Positions 43,080-52,031 of a stretch of DNA of 64,000 nucleotides are shown here, in pieces (position 1 is the stretch's first letter; each line of letters begins with the position of its first letter). Location: the NCBI RefSeq assembly GCF_000422885.1, contig NZ_AUGX01000010.1:248001-312000 (forward strand), read 5' to 3'. Source of the stretch: Ottowia thiooxydans DSM 14619 (GTDB lineage Bacteria; Pseudomonadota; Gammaproteobacteria; Burkholderiales; Burkholderiaceae_C). The position numbers and the translations under genes were made by a program. The notes below the pieces were generated by a model, which worked only from the letters and a program-made list of their open reading frames with translations, did not search any database and was not told where the DNA came from.

Positions 43080-43239
43080 CATATACTCGCGTCTGGGAGT
43101 TTCTCGCGCCTGCTATCACCGGCAAGAGAGAGGGAATCCGCCCGGGTGAGGTGATAGTGAAGCGGACAAGAGCCCTTTAAAAAATTCACAGTCCTGCTAC
43201 CTTTTTCACCTGCACCCGAGGGATTTTTAAGGAACACCA
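43080..43239 (+). promoter_or_regulatory. Promoter and long leader of the second parvulin gene (duplicated element, copy 2)
   Basis: CATATACT (TATACT -10, 43082-43087) starts a 160-base segment homologous to 41981-42143. In this copy CTATCACC (43113-43120) pairs perfectly with GGTGATAG (43150-43157), and TCCGC/GCGGA (43137-43141/43162-43166) is an alternative helix using the same region. An AAGGAA ribosome site precedes the ATG. The conservation across a duplication suggests a function beyond spacing, but recent duplication could also explain it. Confidence 0.55.
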
Positions 43240-44814
43240 ATGAAAAAACATCTTCTGACAGCTACAGCAGTAGCCTTTCTCATCGCAGCGTCCGCCCTTC
43301 CGGCCACCGCGCAGAACCCAAATGAATGCACACTTGTGATCTGCGATATCGCAGCGTCCGCCCGTCCGGCCACCGCGCAGAACGTGGCCGTCGTCAACGG
43401 CAAGCCCATTCCCAAGGCGCGTTTGACATTGATGGAAGAGCAAGTGGCCGAAGATGCCGCTCATGCGGGTCGTCCACCGGCGCCAGGGATGCAGGCGCAG
43501 TTAAAAAACGAAGTGATTTCGCGCGAAATCCTCATGCAAGAAGCCCAAAAACAACAGATTGATAAATCTGTAGATTTCCTCGAACGCCTGGAAAAGGCCC
43601 GTCAAGGCCTGATGATTCGACAGCTGTTTCTCGATTATTTCGAAAAACACTCACTCAAAGGCGCAGAAGTCAAAGCCAAATATGAATCCATAAGTGCCGG
43701 TCTGCAGAATCTCAAGGAGTACGAGGTTCGACACATATTGACTGCGACAGAAGACGAGGCAAAAACCATCATCGCCCAGCTTAAAAAAGGTGGTAATTTT
43801 GAAGAGATCGCCAAAAAGCAATCATTGGATTCGGCATCCGGCGCCAATGGAGGCGATCTAGGCTGGACAAACCTCGAAAACTACGAGGGGAAGTTCGCAC
43901 ATGCAGTCTCAAAACTGAAAAAAGGCCAGACAACAGACGCCCCTGTCAGCACACGTTTTGGCTTTCATATCATTCGCGTAGCCGACGTGCGCACCCCCGG
44001 AATCCCTACGTTCGAAGAGTTCAAGCTCGACCTTGCGCAGAAAATTCCGCAAGAGAAGCTGGCGGAGTATCAGCAAGAAGTGATCGCACGGGCACCTCCT
44101 CCGGGCATCCGCAGAGGCCCCTTCGTGTCTCACCACGCTCTCCTGGAGAGCATACAAGAAACAGAGACTCCTGCGGACTATCGTCCTACAGCCCAATTTG
44201 CCCGCGAACGCGAGGTTGCCGTTTTAATTTTCATGCAGGAAGCCCAGAAACAAGGGACTGAACAATCTGCAGCTTTCCTGCGCAAGATGGAACTGACCCG
44301 CCAAAGTCTGTTGATCAAGCAACTTTTCTCCGATTACCGAGAAAAACATCCTGTAACTGACGCGCAAGTCAAAGCCGAATATGAGCGCCTTGCCCGTGAG
44401 CAGACTCCCGTTACAGATGAAAAGAATTACAGAGTGCGGCACATCCTGGTTGAAAAAGAAGACGAAGCGAAGGCCATCATCGGTCAGCTCAAAAAGGGTG
44501 GCAAGTTTGACGAGATTGCCAAGATCCAATCGAAGGACCCAGAATCCGGCGCCAACGGCGGTGACCTCGGCTGGGCGCCCTCATCTGCCTTCCCTACTGA
44601 ACTCGCAGGCGCTCTCAAGAAGTTGAACAAAGGCCAGGCCACTGCCGCACCGGTCAAGTCAGTGTATGGCTACCACATCATTCGTGTAGACGATGTGCGC
44701 GAAGGCAGGGCACTCGAGTTCGAAGATGCTAAAACTCAACTAGTGCAGCAAATGCAGCAACAGAGGCTGGAGAGGTATCGGAGAGAATTGAGGACAAAAG
44801 CTAAAATTGAGTAA
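43240..44814 (+). CDS. Double-domain periplasmic parvulin isomerase
   Basis: 524 residues. It has a signal peptide (HLLTATAVAFLIAASALPATAQ) and then two successive units, each a helical chaperone part plus a parvulin domain. Unit 1 (about 48-280) has YEVRHILTATEDEAKTIIAQLKKGG and FGFHIIRVADV. Unit 2 (about 300-524) has YRVRHILVEKEDEAKAIIGQLKKGG and YGYHIIRVDDV. Unit 2 is closer to the upstream single-domain paralogue than unit 1 is. The join (APPPGIRRGPFVSHHALLES) lacks a signal peptide, which points to fusion of two tandem gene copies. A 66-bp duplication sits at the signal cleavage region. Presumed periplasmic foldase; own promoter and terminator. Confidence 0.9.
   Translation: MKKHLLTATAVAFLIAASALPATAQNPNECTLVICDIAASARPATAQNVAVVNGKPIPKARLTLMEEQVAEDAAHAGRPPAPGMQAQLKNEVISREILMQEAQKQQIDKSVDFLERLEKARQGLMIRQLFLDYFEKHSLKGAEVKAKYESISAGLQNLKEYEVRHILTATEDEAKTIIAQLKKGGNFEEIAKKQSLDSASGANGGDLGWTNLENYEGKFAHAVSKLKKGQTTDAPVSTRFGFHIIRVADVRTPGIPTFEEFKLDLAQKIPQEKLAEYQQEVIARAPPPGIRRGPFVSHHALLESIQETETPADYRPTAQFAREREVAVLIFMQEAQKQGTEQSAAFLRKMELTRQSLLIKQLFSDYREKHPVTDAQVKAEYERLAREQTPVTDEKNYRVRHILVEKEDEAKAIIGQLKKGGKFDEIAKIQSKDPESGANGGDLGWAPSSAFPTELAGALKKLNKGQATAAPVKSVYGYHIIRVDDVREGRALEFEDAKTQLVQQMQQQRLERYRRELRTKAKIE
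43282..43383 (+). repeat. 36-bp direct repeat inside the signal peptide region
   Basis: The segments 43282-43317 and 43348-43383 differ at one base only (ATCGCAGCGTCCGCCCTTCC versus ...CCCGTCC). They are 66 bp apart, so the frame is kept and 22 residues are added. Both encode an IAASA(L/R)PATAQN stretch, that is, two possible signal-peptidase sites. Confidence 0.85.
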
Positions 44815-44837
44815 GCGACACGCCGATCGAATAGCCG

Positions 44838-44866
44838 AAAGGGAGCATTCTCATGCTCCCTTTTTT
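44838..44866 (+). terminator. Rho-independent terminator
   Basis: AAAGGGAGCA-TTCTCA-TGCTCCCTTTTTT is a 10-bp perfect stem with a T-run, 23 bases after the stop of the double parvulin gene. Confidence 0.92.
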
Positions 44867-44982
44867 GCGCGTGCTTTATGGATCAGACTGGCTGACGCAT
44901 TGCATCGGCGAGCCTCGATTTTCAAACAGCTCAGGCTGAGCCTGCGAAGCTGCTGTTCGGCGCCACGGCGCTGAAAGAGAAA

Positions 44983-45012
44983 ACATGCCGAGCAGTAACT
45001 CGGCGCGGTTCC
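44983..45012. repeat. GCCGAGC-N-CTCGGC intergenic repeat, single copy
   Basis: ACATGCCGAGCAGTAACTCG and the following GCGCGGTTCC form a small GCCGAG/CTCGGC hairpin. The same opening (ACATGCCGAGCGGGAGCTCG) occurs at 52030, downstream of the universal stress gene. Both copies lie in 3' intergenic DNA between convergent genes. Confidence 0.5.
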
Positions 45013-45043
45013 AGGTTACGGCCCTTTTTTCGGAAGCCGTGAC

Positions 45044-46885
45044 TTACCAATGCTCAAGCAGCACCTGCGTGTCCGGAGGAGCCAAGGCCCGTCCTCGCTT
45101 GAACTCATTGATCAGTTTTTCTGCTTTTTTACGATCTTCGTAAACCTCAGGCTCCCCGCGTTTAACGCCGACGTTCTCCAATAACAACGCGTCCTGAGTC
45201 AGGGGCTTACCCGCACAAACAAGCTCCCTCTGCTTCGGCGTTTCGCCCAGCAGATAAGCGGTGACGACCGGGTCTACACATTGGTCCATGTACGGAAAAA
45301 CGCCGTGCTGATAATCATCTGAGACATATACCCGGCTGGCCTTGGGCAACTGAGCAAAGAACTTGCTTGCACCTTCGGCACTGGTTTGGGCATCGTATTG
45401 AGATTGCACAAACAACACGCCGAGTGCTTTCAGGGGAGCGATATCGGGCTTTTTCACGCGTGGTCCGCCCCAGAACGCGCAGATATTCCTGTAGTTGTTC
45501 GGGAGAAATAGAGGCGTGTCATCGGCCAAGCCTTGCACAACCGCCGCCCAGGTCGAGAAATCGGTCGTAGCGGCCGTATCGTTGCACTGCACCGCCCAAA
45601 ATACAGATTGAAATGTGCTGAGACTGATGGGCTGGTTCTGCGGCTGCACCCATGTGGAGAGATAGTCCTGATACAGCATTTGGGCCCACATCCTTCTCAC
45701 CGCGTCGCGCCCCGCATCATCAGGGTCAAAAATTTGCTCTTGCAGACCTTGGGCAACCCCCTCGGTATTTGACGGCTCCACCGCCTTAAGTACGTTATCA
45801 AGCCCGCGCGCACCAGAGATGATTCCGAGACTGGTGTCCGCGGCGCTGCGCGATGCGCTCAGATCGATCAACGCTTTGCCCAGCACGGTTTGCATTCGTG
45901 GGCTCAGTGCGGTAATCACGGCTTGAACATCGGCGTCGGCGTTACCAAGGTGAAAGTAATCCGCATGCCGTGCTGCATAGGGAATCAGCACTTTCTCCAG
46001 CACTCTCTGAAGAGCAGGTGGTTGCGCCAGCGATGCTTGTTCAAAGCTGGCGGTGAAATCCATCGAGCTGTCCAACACCATTCGGCCAACCCGTTCAGGG
46101 AACAGGCTGGCATACCACGCGCCCAACCAGGTCCCATAGGAAGCGCCTACGAAATTGAGCTTCTCATCGCCAGCCAAGCTACGCAGCAGGTCCATGTCCC
46201 GTGCCGTGGCGTCGGTGTTGATATGTGGCGTGATGGGGTCTTTCAGGCAGGCTTCAGCCGTCTTGCGGTCGTTGTAACTGGCGTTGAGAATATTCTCTGG
46301 TGTACCCCAACCCGTCGCAGTCAGATCAACCGAACGGCTTATCTCATTGGTAGCGCATTGCAATCGAGTGCTCATGCCAGTGCCTCGGGGGGAGAAGCCA
46401 ACGATGTCGTACTCATTCAGCAAGCGTAGTTGCATGGCGCCTTGAGGGGAGTCGGCATTGCTGCCTGCGAAGGCATCGACCAGCATGAGTGTGCTTAAGA
46501 ACAGACCGTCTGCGCCCGGCCCCCCCGGATTGAACAACAAGGCCCCGCGCCGCGCCTCGGGTTTGCCGGCAGCCAGCCGGGTGACACCAATCACGATGTC
46601 GCCCTTTTCTGGATGAGCCCAATCCAGCGGAGCGCGAACAACGCTGCACCTGAGCCGATCTCCATGCTGATGGATCGCGGCCTCAACCAGGGAGGTGGCG
46701 TCCGGGCCCATCATCGTGGGATCGCATGCCGTCCACTGAACGGTTTGATCCTGATATTTGCGCAGCGGATCCTGAGACTCATCTCCGCCGCATGCACCCA
46801 GGCCCGCAACGGCAATGGCGCACAAAAGCAATGTACTGCGACGTAGGGTTTTCTTAATCAAGGGTAACTTTCTTGTAGCCGGCAT
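45044..46885 (-). CDS. TAP-family alpha/beta-hydrolase lipoprotein, copy 1
   Basis: 613 residues from the ATG at 46885; a GTG five codons upstream is also open. It has a type II signal with lipobox GLGAC (Cys32). The alpha/beta-hydrolase has an oxyanion loop (LLFNPGGPGADGLF), nucleophile elbow NFVGASYGTWLGAW (Ser), acid in VQSQYDAQTSAEG (Asp) and His in DDYQHGVFPYMDQC, the last within the TAP C-terminal domain. Related enzymes (SlpD/SlpE, tripeptidyl aminopeptidases) release short peptides from protein N-termini outside the cell. A paralogue lies next to it. It is probably anchored in the outer membrane and faces the periplasm. Physiological substrate unknown. Confidence 0.88.
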   Translation of the reverse strand: MPATRKLPLIKKTLRRSTLLLCAIAVAGLGACGGDESQDPLRKYQDQTVQWTACDPTMMGPDATSLVEAAIHQHGDRLRCSVVRAPLDWAHPEKGDIVIGVTRLAAGKPEARRGALLFNPGGPGADGLFLSTLMLVDAFAGSNADSPQGAMQLRLLNEYDIVGFSPRGTGMSTRLQCATNEISRSVDLTATGWGTPENILNASYNDRKTAEACLKDPITPHINTDATARDMDLLRSLAGDEKLNFVGASYGTWLGAWYASLFPERVGRMVLDSSMDFTASFEQASLAQPPALQRVLEKVLIPYAARHADYFHLGNADADVQAVITALSPRMQTVLGKALIDLSASRSAADTSLGIISGARGLDNVLKAVEPSNTEGVAQGLQEQIFDPDDAGRDAVRRMWAQMLYQDYLSTWVQPQNQPISLSTFQSVFWAVQCNDTAATTDFSTWAAVVQGLADDTPLFLPNNYRNICAFWGGPRVKKPDIAPLKALGVLFVQSQYDAQTSAEGASKFFAQLPKASRVYVSDDYQHGVFPYMDQCVDPVVTAYLLGETPKQRELVCAGKPLTQDALLLENVGVKRGEPEVYEDRKKAEKLINEFKRGRALAPPDTQVLLEHW

Positions 46886-46922
46886 TGCGCGCTGGGGCAC
46901 GCGAGGCGTTTAACTTTTTAGA

Positions 46923-46968
46923 ACGTGTTTATGATCTTTTCGCGGCCCCAAAAAGATCATAAACACGT
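46923..46968. repeat. 18-bp perfect palindrome, ACGTGTT/AACACGT family copy C
   Basis: ACGTGTTTATGATCTTTT (46923-46940) and AAAAGATCATAAACACGT (46951-46968) are exact inverted copies around a 10-base loop. It lies between the two TAP-family genes, 38 bases upstream of the first one's ATG and downstream of the second one's stop. It could end transcription of the upstream copy or be a mobile-type repeat; its arms share ACGTGTT with 7453 and 10700. Confidence 0.75.
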
Positions 46969-47050
46969 CCTTAGGTAAGGTGAAATCGCAGCTCGCTTGA
47001 GCTCGCCAATCCATTGCGCCCTGCCGGCTTGTCACGTTGAACTCAAAACC

Positions 47051-48877
47051 TCAGTGACCGTATTGAGGTGGAATCAGGCCACGCTTGAACTCCTCGATGA
47101 GTTCGCGAGCCCTCTCAGGGTCTTTGTAAACCGGCGGAACACTTGCAGGAGATTCGGGTGCGCTGGCTGCCTTGGTGTTCGTGTTGGGAACCAGAGCGTC
47201 CTGCGTAAACGGATGCCCCGCACAAACAGCTTCGCGTTGCGTAGGCGAGTCACCCAGGAGATAGCTGGTCACGAGGGGGTCCACGCAGGAATCTGTGTAT
47301 GGATAAACCCCATGCTGAAAATCCCCGGGCACATAGACACGGCGCGCAGCAGGCAACTGCTCAAAGAACGTGTTGGCTCCGTCAGTATTGGTGGCGGCAT
47401 CGTACTGGGACTGAACCAGAAGTACATCCAGCGACTTCATAGGCGTTAGCGCTGGTTTGCTGACCTTGGGGCCACCCCAGAAACTGCACGCGTGATAGTC
47501 CATCATGCTTGAGAAGAACAGCGGAGACTTCTGGGCCCACCCCCGCAGCAAATCTGCCCAGGCTGTTAAATCAGTGGTCGACACGGTGTCGTTGCAGTGA
47601 ACTGCAAACAAAACCGCCTCCGATGGACTCAGGCTAATGCTCCAAGTCGCGCGCTGTATCCAGCGTTGGAAGTAAGCTAGCCGAAGATTCTTCGCAGAGT
47701 TGCGGATGACCGCGTTGCGCTCTTCGCTAACGGGGTCAAACACGTACTGATCCAGCGCGGAGCCAATAGCCTCCATATCGGAAGGATCTGGCGTGGTCTT
47801 CAATACCGCATCCAAGCCCTGAGCCGCAGCAATGGTCGACACATAGGAATCGGCGTCGGTACGGGAATAGCCCAGATTACTCAGCGGACCAGCAAGGACG
47901 TCTTGTACATACGGACTCATTTGAGAAATGAGAGCCCTCAGATCGGCTTCGGAAGTACCAAGATGAAAATAGTCAGGGTGCCGTACGGCATAGGGAATCA
48001 TGACCTCATCAAGCAAGCGCTGCCGTGCTGGAGGTTGACCACCAAATATGCCTTGCTCAAGGGTCGAGTTGAAATCCAGTGAGCTATCCAGAACCATGCG
48101 CCCCACTTTTTCTGGGAACACGCTCGCATACCAAGAGCCTAGCCAGGTGCCATAGGAGTAACCCACGTAGTTGAGCTTCTCGTCGCCCAGCAAGCCGCGC
48201 AGCAGATCCATATCGCGCACAGTGGCATCTGTGTTGATGTACGGCGTGATGGGATTTTTCAAGCACGCCTGGGCAATCTTGCTTCCGTTGTAATTGACAT
48301 TCGCAATATTTTCAGGCGTGTCCCATTCGGTTACGCTTGAATTCACGAAGCGTTTCAGTTCGTTGGTGCCGCAGTGCAGTTGAGTACTGGCTCCGGTGCC
48401 ACGCGGCGAGAATCCCACCATGTCATATTCGTTCAGCAGACGCAACTGGCTTGCGCCCTGAGGATTGTCGGGGTTGCTCTTAGCGAACGCTGAAAACAAA
48501 GCGAAAGTGATTGACAAGCCATCTGCACCCGGTCCGCCCGGATTGAACACCAAAGAGCCGCGCCGCTTTTCTGGCGTACCGGCCGCCAAGCGCATGACGG
48601 CGATGACGACATCACCACGTTCAGGTGTGGACCAATCCAGCGGAGCGCGCACAAAGCCGCATCTCAGCCGCTCCCCCGCCGAGGCCCAAAGGTCATCCAG
48701 CTTCTCGCTTCTTACTCCCAGGATAGTGGGATCACACTCAGTCCATTGAACGGACTGTTCACGGTACTTTTGCAGCGGGTCTGGGGTGTCGTCTCCGCCG
48801 CACGCGCTCAAACCGAAAATCAGGAGGGCGCCTGCCAGGGCGGCGCCAAAGATGGAAACCGAACGACTCAACTTCAT
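47051..48877 (-). CDS. TAP-family alpha/beta-hydrolase lipoprotein, copy 2
   Basis: 608 residues with a GGGAG ribosome site. The lipobox is GLSAC (Cys26). It is the same architecture as the downstream paralogue: VFNPGGPGADGLS oxyanion loop, NYVGYSYGTWLGSW nucleophile Ser, VQSQYDAATNTDG Asp and GDFQHGVYPYTDSC His. The two proteins align along their whole length, including the stretch DPLxKYxxQxVQWTxCDPT after the lipid site, so they arose by tandem duplication. They differ most around residues 290-420, the lid/cap region that normally decides substrate. An internal segment with Ala/Ser/Pro (TKAASAPESPASVPP) lies near the end. Confidence 0.88.
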   Translation of the reverse strand: MKLSRSVSIFGAALAGALLIFGLSACGGDDTPDPLQKYREQSVQWTECDPTILGVRSEKLDDLWASAGERLRCGFVRAPLDWSTPERGDVVIAVMRLAAGTPEKRRGSLVFNPGGPGADGLSITFALFSAFAKSNPDNPQGASQLRLLNEYDMVGFSPRGTGASTQLHCGTNELKRFVNSSVTEWDTPENIANVNYNGSKIAQACLKNPITPYINTDATVRDMDLLRGLLGDEKLNYVGYSYGTWLGSWYASVFPEKVGRMVLDSSLDFNSTLEQGIFGGQPPARQRLLDEVMIPYAVRHPDYFHLGTSEADLRALISQMSPYVQDVLAGPLSNLGYSRTDADSYVSTIAAAQGLDAVLKTTPDPSDMEAIGSALDQYVFDPVSEERNAVIRNSAKNLRLAYFQRWIQRATWSISLSPSEAVLFAVHCNDTVSTTDLTAWADLLRGWAQKSPLFFSSMMDYHACSFWGGPKVSKPALTPMKSLDVLLVQSQYDAATNTDGANTFFEQLPAARRVYVPGDFQHGVYPYTDSCVDPLVTSYLLGDSPTQREAVCAGHPFTQDALVPNTNTKAASAPESPASVPPVYKDPERARELIEEFKRGLIPPQYGH

Positions 48878-49246
48878 AAACTCCCTGTCAACCTCAGATA
48901 CTTAAGTGACCATAGCACGGAGTCCGAAGCGTCACGAATGCCTCACGGAAATAAATACTTTACTACTCATTTCAAGCCACCCATCCAATGTGGCGGCAAC
49001 TCCTTTGACAATGAGTAACCCTCACATAAGAAAAGTTCCAACCAAGAAAATGTGAGTGAATCCTGAGAGTGTGGAGGGGCTGTCAAGAACGACTCGCTCA
49101 CACCTTCTCAGTTCGCTACTTCGATCACTCATCAGCTTTTCGAGGTCAGCGCCCATGTCCTGTTCTCGCCCTATTCAAGCGTAGGACAAGGGCGCGTACG
49201 CCCCTTTTGACCTCTCAAACAGCTGTTTCATCATTAGTATGGGTTG
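48878..49246. other. Intergenic region without a recognised feature
   Basis: This 369-bp stretch lies between two divergent genes (TAP copy 2 and the AsmA-family gene), so it should carry both promoters. It is more AT-rich at 48900-49060. No hairpin with a T-run, no tRNA and no coding frame with a credible start were found. Short frames here lack ribosome sites. Confidence 0.5.
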
Positions 49247-51436
49247 ATGATCAGGAGTCCATTTTTTCGTTTAGCGCTCTGGGTTGTTTTGAGCGTTCTG
49301 GTGCTGTTTTCTGCGGCTGCCATGTTCGTGTATTTCAACGACTGGAATCGGCACCGCCCGTGGATCAATCAACAGATCTCGCAGGCTATTCATCGGCCAT
49401 TCGAGATTCGCGGTGACCTTTCAGTTGATTGGCAGTGGCCGCAGACTCTGGAGCCCAGTTGGCAGCGGTGGATACCCGGCCCCGTGGTCAGCATAAAAGA
49501 TGTGCACGTAGGAAACCCTGCGGGATTTGAAAGCGGTGACCCTTCAAAACCCGGCTCTACGGCCCCGCCCTCCTCTGGCCCAGGCAGCAACTCCAAGGCC
49601 AGCGCTCCCGCAGAACATGGTGTGCAGTTTGCTCGAATTGGCCAAGCCACGATCAACCTCGTCTTGCCACCGCTTTTGTGGCGAACTTTTGATATTCGCA
49701 GAGTGGATTTATCCGATCCCGATGTACGCCTCTTACGAAAGCCTGACGGAAGCAATAACTGGAACTTCAACCTACCCAATGCGGCCACAGGTGAAGAAAA
49801 ACGATGGACAGTATCGCTAGGCGCGCTCTCAGTAGATCGTGGCCAAGTGGCTTATGACGACGCCAAATTGGAACTGGCAGCGCGGGCTCAGCTGGCGAGC
49901 CTGGCATCAGAAGATACAGAAAATGGGCTCTACGGAGTCGGTTTCACCTTGAGTGGCAAATACGGCAAAGCGGAGATCACGGGCGAAGGTAAAACCGGGC
50001 AATTGCTATCTCTGCGCGATGAAAAGATTGACTATCCGCTGAGATTTGAAGCACGTGCAGGAAAGCTCGCGGCCAACGCCGTAGGCATCATAGAAAACCC
50101 AAGAGCGCTTTCCGGCCTTGATTTCCGCGTTTCCGTGAAGGGCGGCAGCATGGCTGACCTGTATCGCCTTACAGGCTTGGTGCTCCCGGACACCCCGGAG
50201 TTCCAGACTCGTGGACGACTGCTGGGCACTCTTGAACCCAATAACCCCGTATGGACATACCGTGATTTCACGGGCACGGTGGGGCAAAGTGATTTACGTG
50301 GTGAGTTGACCTATACCTCGGCCCGCCCTCGCCCGAAACTAAGCGGAAAGCTGAGTTCGCGCCAACTCAGATTGACAGACTTGGGCCCGAGCATCGGAAT
50401 CGGTTCGAGCCAACCTGACAAGCCCAAACGGCCGGGGAAAGTATTGCCAGATGATCCGTTCGCCACCGATCGGTGGGACAAGATGGATATGGACATCGAA
50501 TACGAAGGCTTACGGGTCATTCGGCCAGAGGCAGTACCCATTGAGAGCCTGCATTTACGCGCCGTCATGGAGAACGCCCAACTGAAGCTCGCTCCGCTGG
50601 ATTTTGGTGTTGCGCGAGGCCGCTTCAAGACGCAGGTCATGCTTGATGCCAAAACCAAACCGCTGCGCGCTTCGGTGCGGGGGACCGTGGACAACTTGAG
50701 CCTTTCGGCCCTGTTTCCCAAGATTGAGTTGATGAAGAAAAGCCTTGGCCGGCTGGATGGCGGTGTTGCCCTGGATGGCCAGGGCAACTCCATAGCCAGC
50801 ATCTTGGCCAGTGCGAACGGCGAAGCCAAGCTCTATGTGCGCGACGGCGTGATGAGCCAGCAATTGCTGGATCTGGCTGGGCTCAATTTGGGCAGCGTAG
50901 TGCTCTCCAAGATGTTTGGAACAGATAAAGAGGTTCGGCTGCGTTGCGCCATTGCAGACGTGCCAGTTTCCAATGGCGTGGCCTATGCACGCAACCTGAA
51001 GGTCAATACCGAAGATGCCTTGATCGACATCACGGGCACGGCAGATATGGCGCGTGAATATGTGGATCTGGATGTGAATCCGAAAGCCTATGAGCTCAAG
51101 TTTTTCTCACTGCGCACCCCTCTTGAAGTGCGGGGTCCGTTCGCCAAGGCGCATGTGGGTGTGAAGCCCGGTCCACTCGTTCTGCGTGCGGCAGTGGCTG
51201 TCGCGGCGGTGGCAGCGGCTCCCGGCGCTCTGGTCCTTGTACCACTCACGGTGCCCGGTGCGGAAGATGATGAGGGCTGCGCACCTTTGCTGGCAAACGC
51301 CACCAAAGCACCCAAAGCCGGACCAGCCAAGGCGAGCAATCAGGAAACAAGCAGAGTAACTGGCTCCTCGACCCGGTCTGCGCCAATAGAACAACCTGCG
51401 GCAGGAGAGTCCTCGGCAGGCGCCCCACTGCGATGA
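49247..51436 (+). CDS. AsmA-family protein
   Basis: 729 residues from the ATG at 49247. An N-terminal membrane anchor (LALWVVLSVLVLFSAAAMFVYF) is followed by the AsmA start (INQQISQAIHRPFEIRGDLSVDW) and a long repetitive beta-groove. The C-terminal AsmA_2 part contains IASILASANGEAKLYVRDGVMSQQLLDLAGL and PLEVRGPFAKAHVGVKPGPL. The family bridges inner and outer membranes and is linked to phospholipid transport to the outer membrane and to protein assembly. A Ser/Gly/Pro linker (about 100-120) and a disordered Ala/Ser-rich tail (about 690-729) are present. It stands alone before a universal stress gene (136-bp gap). Confidence 0.9.
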   Translation: MIRSPFFRLALWVVLSVLVLFSAAAMFVYFNDWNRHRPWINQQISQAIHRPFEIRGDLSVDWQWPQTLEPSWQRWIPGPVVSIKDVHVGNPAGFESGDPSKPGSTAPPSSGPGSNSKASAPAEHGVQFARIGQATINLVLPPLLWRTFDIRRVDLSDPDVRLLRKPDGSNNWNFNLPNAATGEEKRWTVSLGALSVDRGQVAYDDAKLELAARAQLASLASEDTENGLYGVGFTLSGKYGKAEITGEGKTGQLLSLRDEKIDYPLRFEARAGKLAANAVGIIENPRALSGLDFRVSVKGGSMADLYRLTGLVLPDTPEFQTRGRLLGTLEPNNPVWTYRDFTGTVGQSDLRGELTYTSARPRPKLSGKLSSRQLRLTDLGPSIGIGSSQPDKPKRPGKVLPDDPFATDRWDKMDMDIEYEGLRVIRPEAVPIESLHLRAVMENAQLKLAPLDFGVARGRFKTQVMLDAKTKPLRASVRGTVDNLSLSALFPKIELMKKSLGRLDGGVALDGQGNSIASILASANGEAKLYVRDGVMSQQLLDLAGLNLGSVVLSKMFGTDKEVRLRCAIADVPVSNGVAYARNLKVNTEDALIDITGTADMAREYVDLDVNPKAYELKFFSLRTPLEVRGPFAKAHVGVKPGPLVLRAAVAVAAVAAAPGALVLVPLTVPGAEDDEGCAPLLANATKAPKAGPAKASNQETSRVTGSSTRSAPIEQPAAGESSAGAPLR

Positions 51437-51572
51437 AAAGGCCCCGGTGGCTGAAGATGAAAGTCCAACGCCACAAAGTCCCTGCGCATATGAGCGTTCG
51501 CATTCCAAATACGATAGAACTCCAGAGGGAATTCGCGCTCTAATGGGACATCACTCATCAGAAAGAAAACGC

Positions 51573-52025
51573 ATGAAAATCCTTCTACCTGTTGATGGCA
51601 CAGAACTCTCCCTTCATGAAACGCGTTTCGCCTTGCGTCTGGTGCAAGAAGGCTTGCAGGCCAGTTTCGTGCTGGCTAATGTGCAGGAGCCTGCGTCTTT
51701 CTACGAAATCGTGACGGCCGATGATCCGCAGCTGATAGAGAACGCAGCGCTGGAAGCAGCTGAAGACCTTATGGCTCCTTCGGCAAGCATGCTTAGAGAT
51801 GCTGGAGTGAGCTACGAGACGGCGGTCATTTCAGGAGACCCGGCGCCGGCTATGCTGGAGCTGATTGAAATACATGGCTGCGACATGGTGATCATGGGCT
51901 CTCGTGCCCTCGGCCTGATACGGCGGGCTTTGGAGGGCGGCTCTACTTCTGAACGCCTGGTACAGGATTCACCTGTGCCCGTGCTGCTGGTGAAGCCACC
52001 GGTGCCTGTTGAAGAGGCTGAGTAG
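51573..52025 (+). CDS. Universal stress protein (UspA family)
   Basis: 150 residues from the ATG at 51573 (MKILLPVDGTELSLHETRFAL). It has a Rossmann-like fold with the N-terminal Asp in PVDG and the C-terminal nucleotide loop DMVIMGSRALGLIRRALEGGSTSERLVQDSPVPVLLVKP. The loop follows the G-x2-G-x9-G(S/T) ATP-binding pattern only loosely (Arg-Ala-Leu in place of the usual HGRG), so ATP binding is doubtful. Such proteins are cytoplasmic and induced by starvation or envelope stress. Monocistronic, followed by a large inverted repeat. Confidence 0.88.
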   Translation: MKILLPVDGTELSLHETRFALRLVQEGLQASFVLANVQEPASFYEIVTADDPQLIENAALEAAEDLMAPSASMLRDAGVSYETAVISGDPAPAMLELIEIHGCDMVIMGSRALGLIRRALEGGSTSERLVQDSPVPVLLVKPPVPVEEAE

Positions 52026-52031
52026 AAGACA

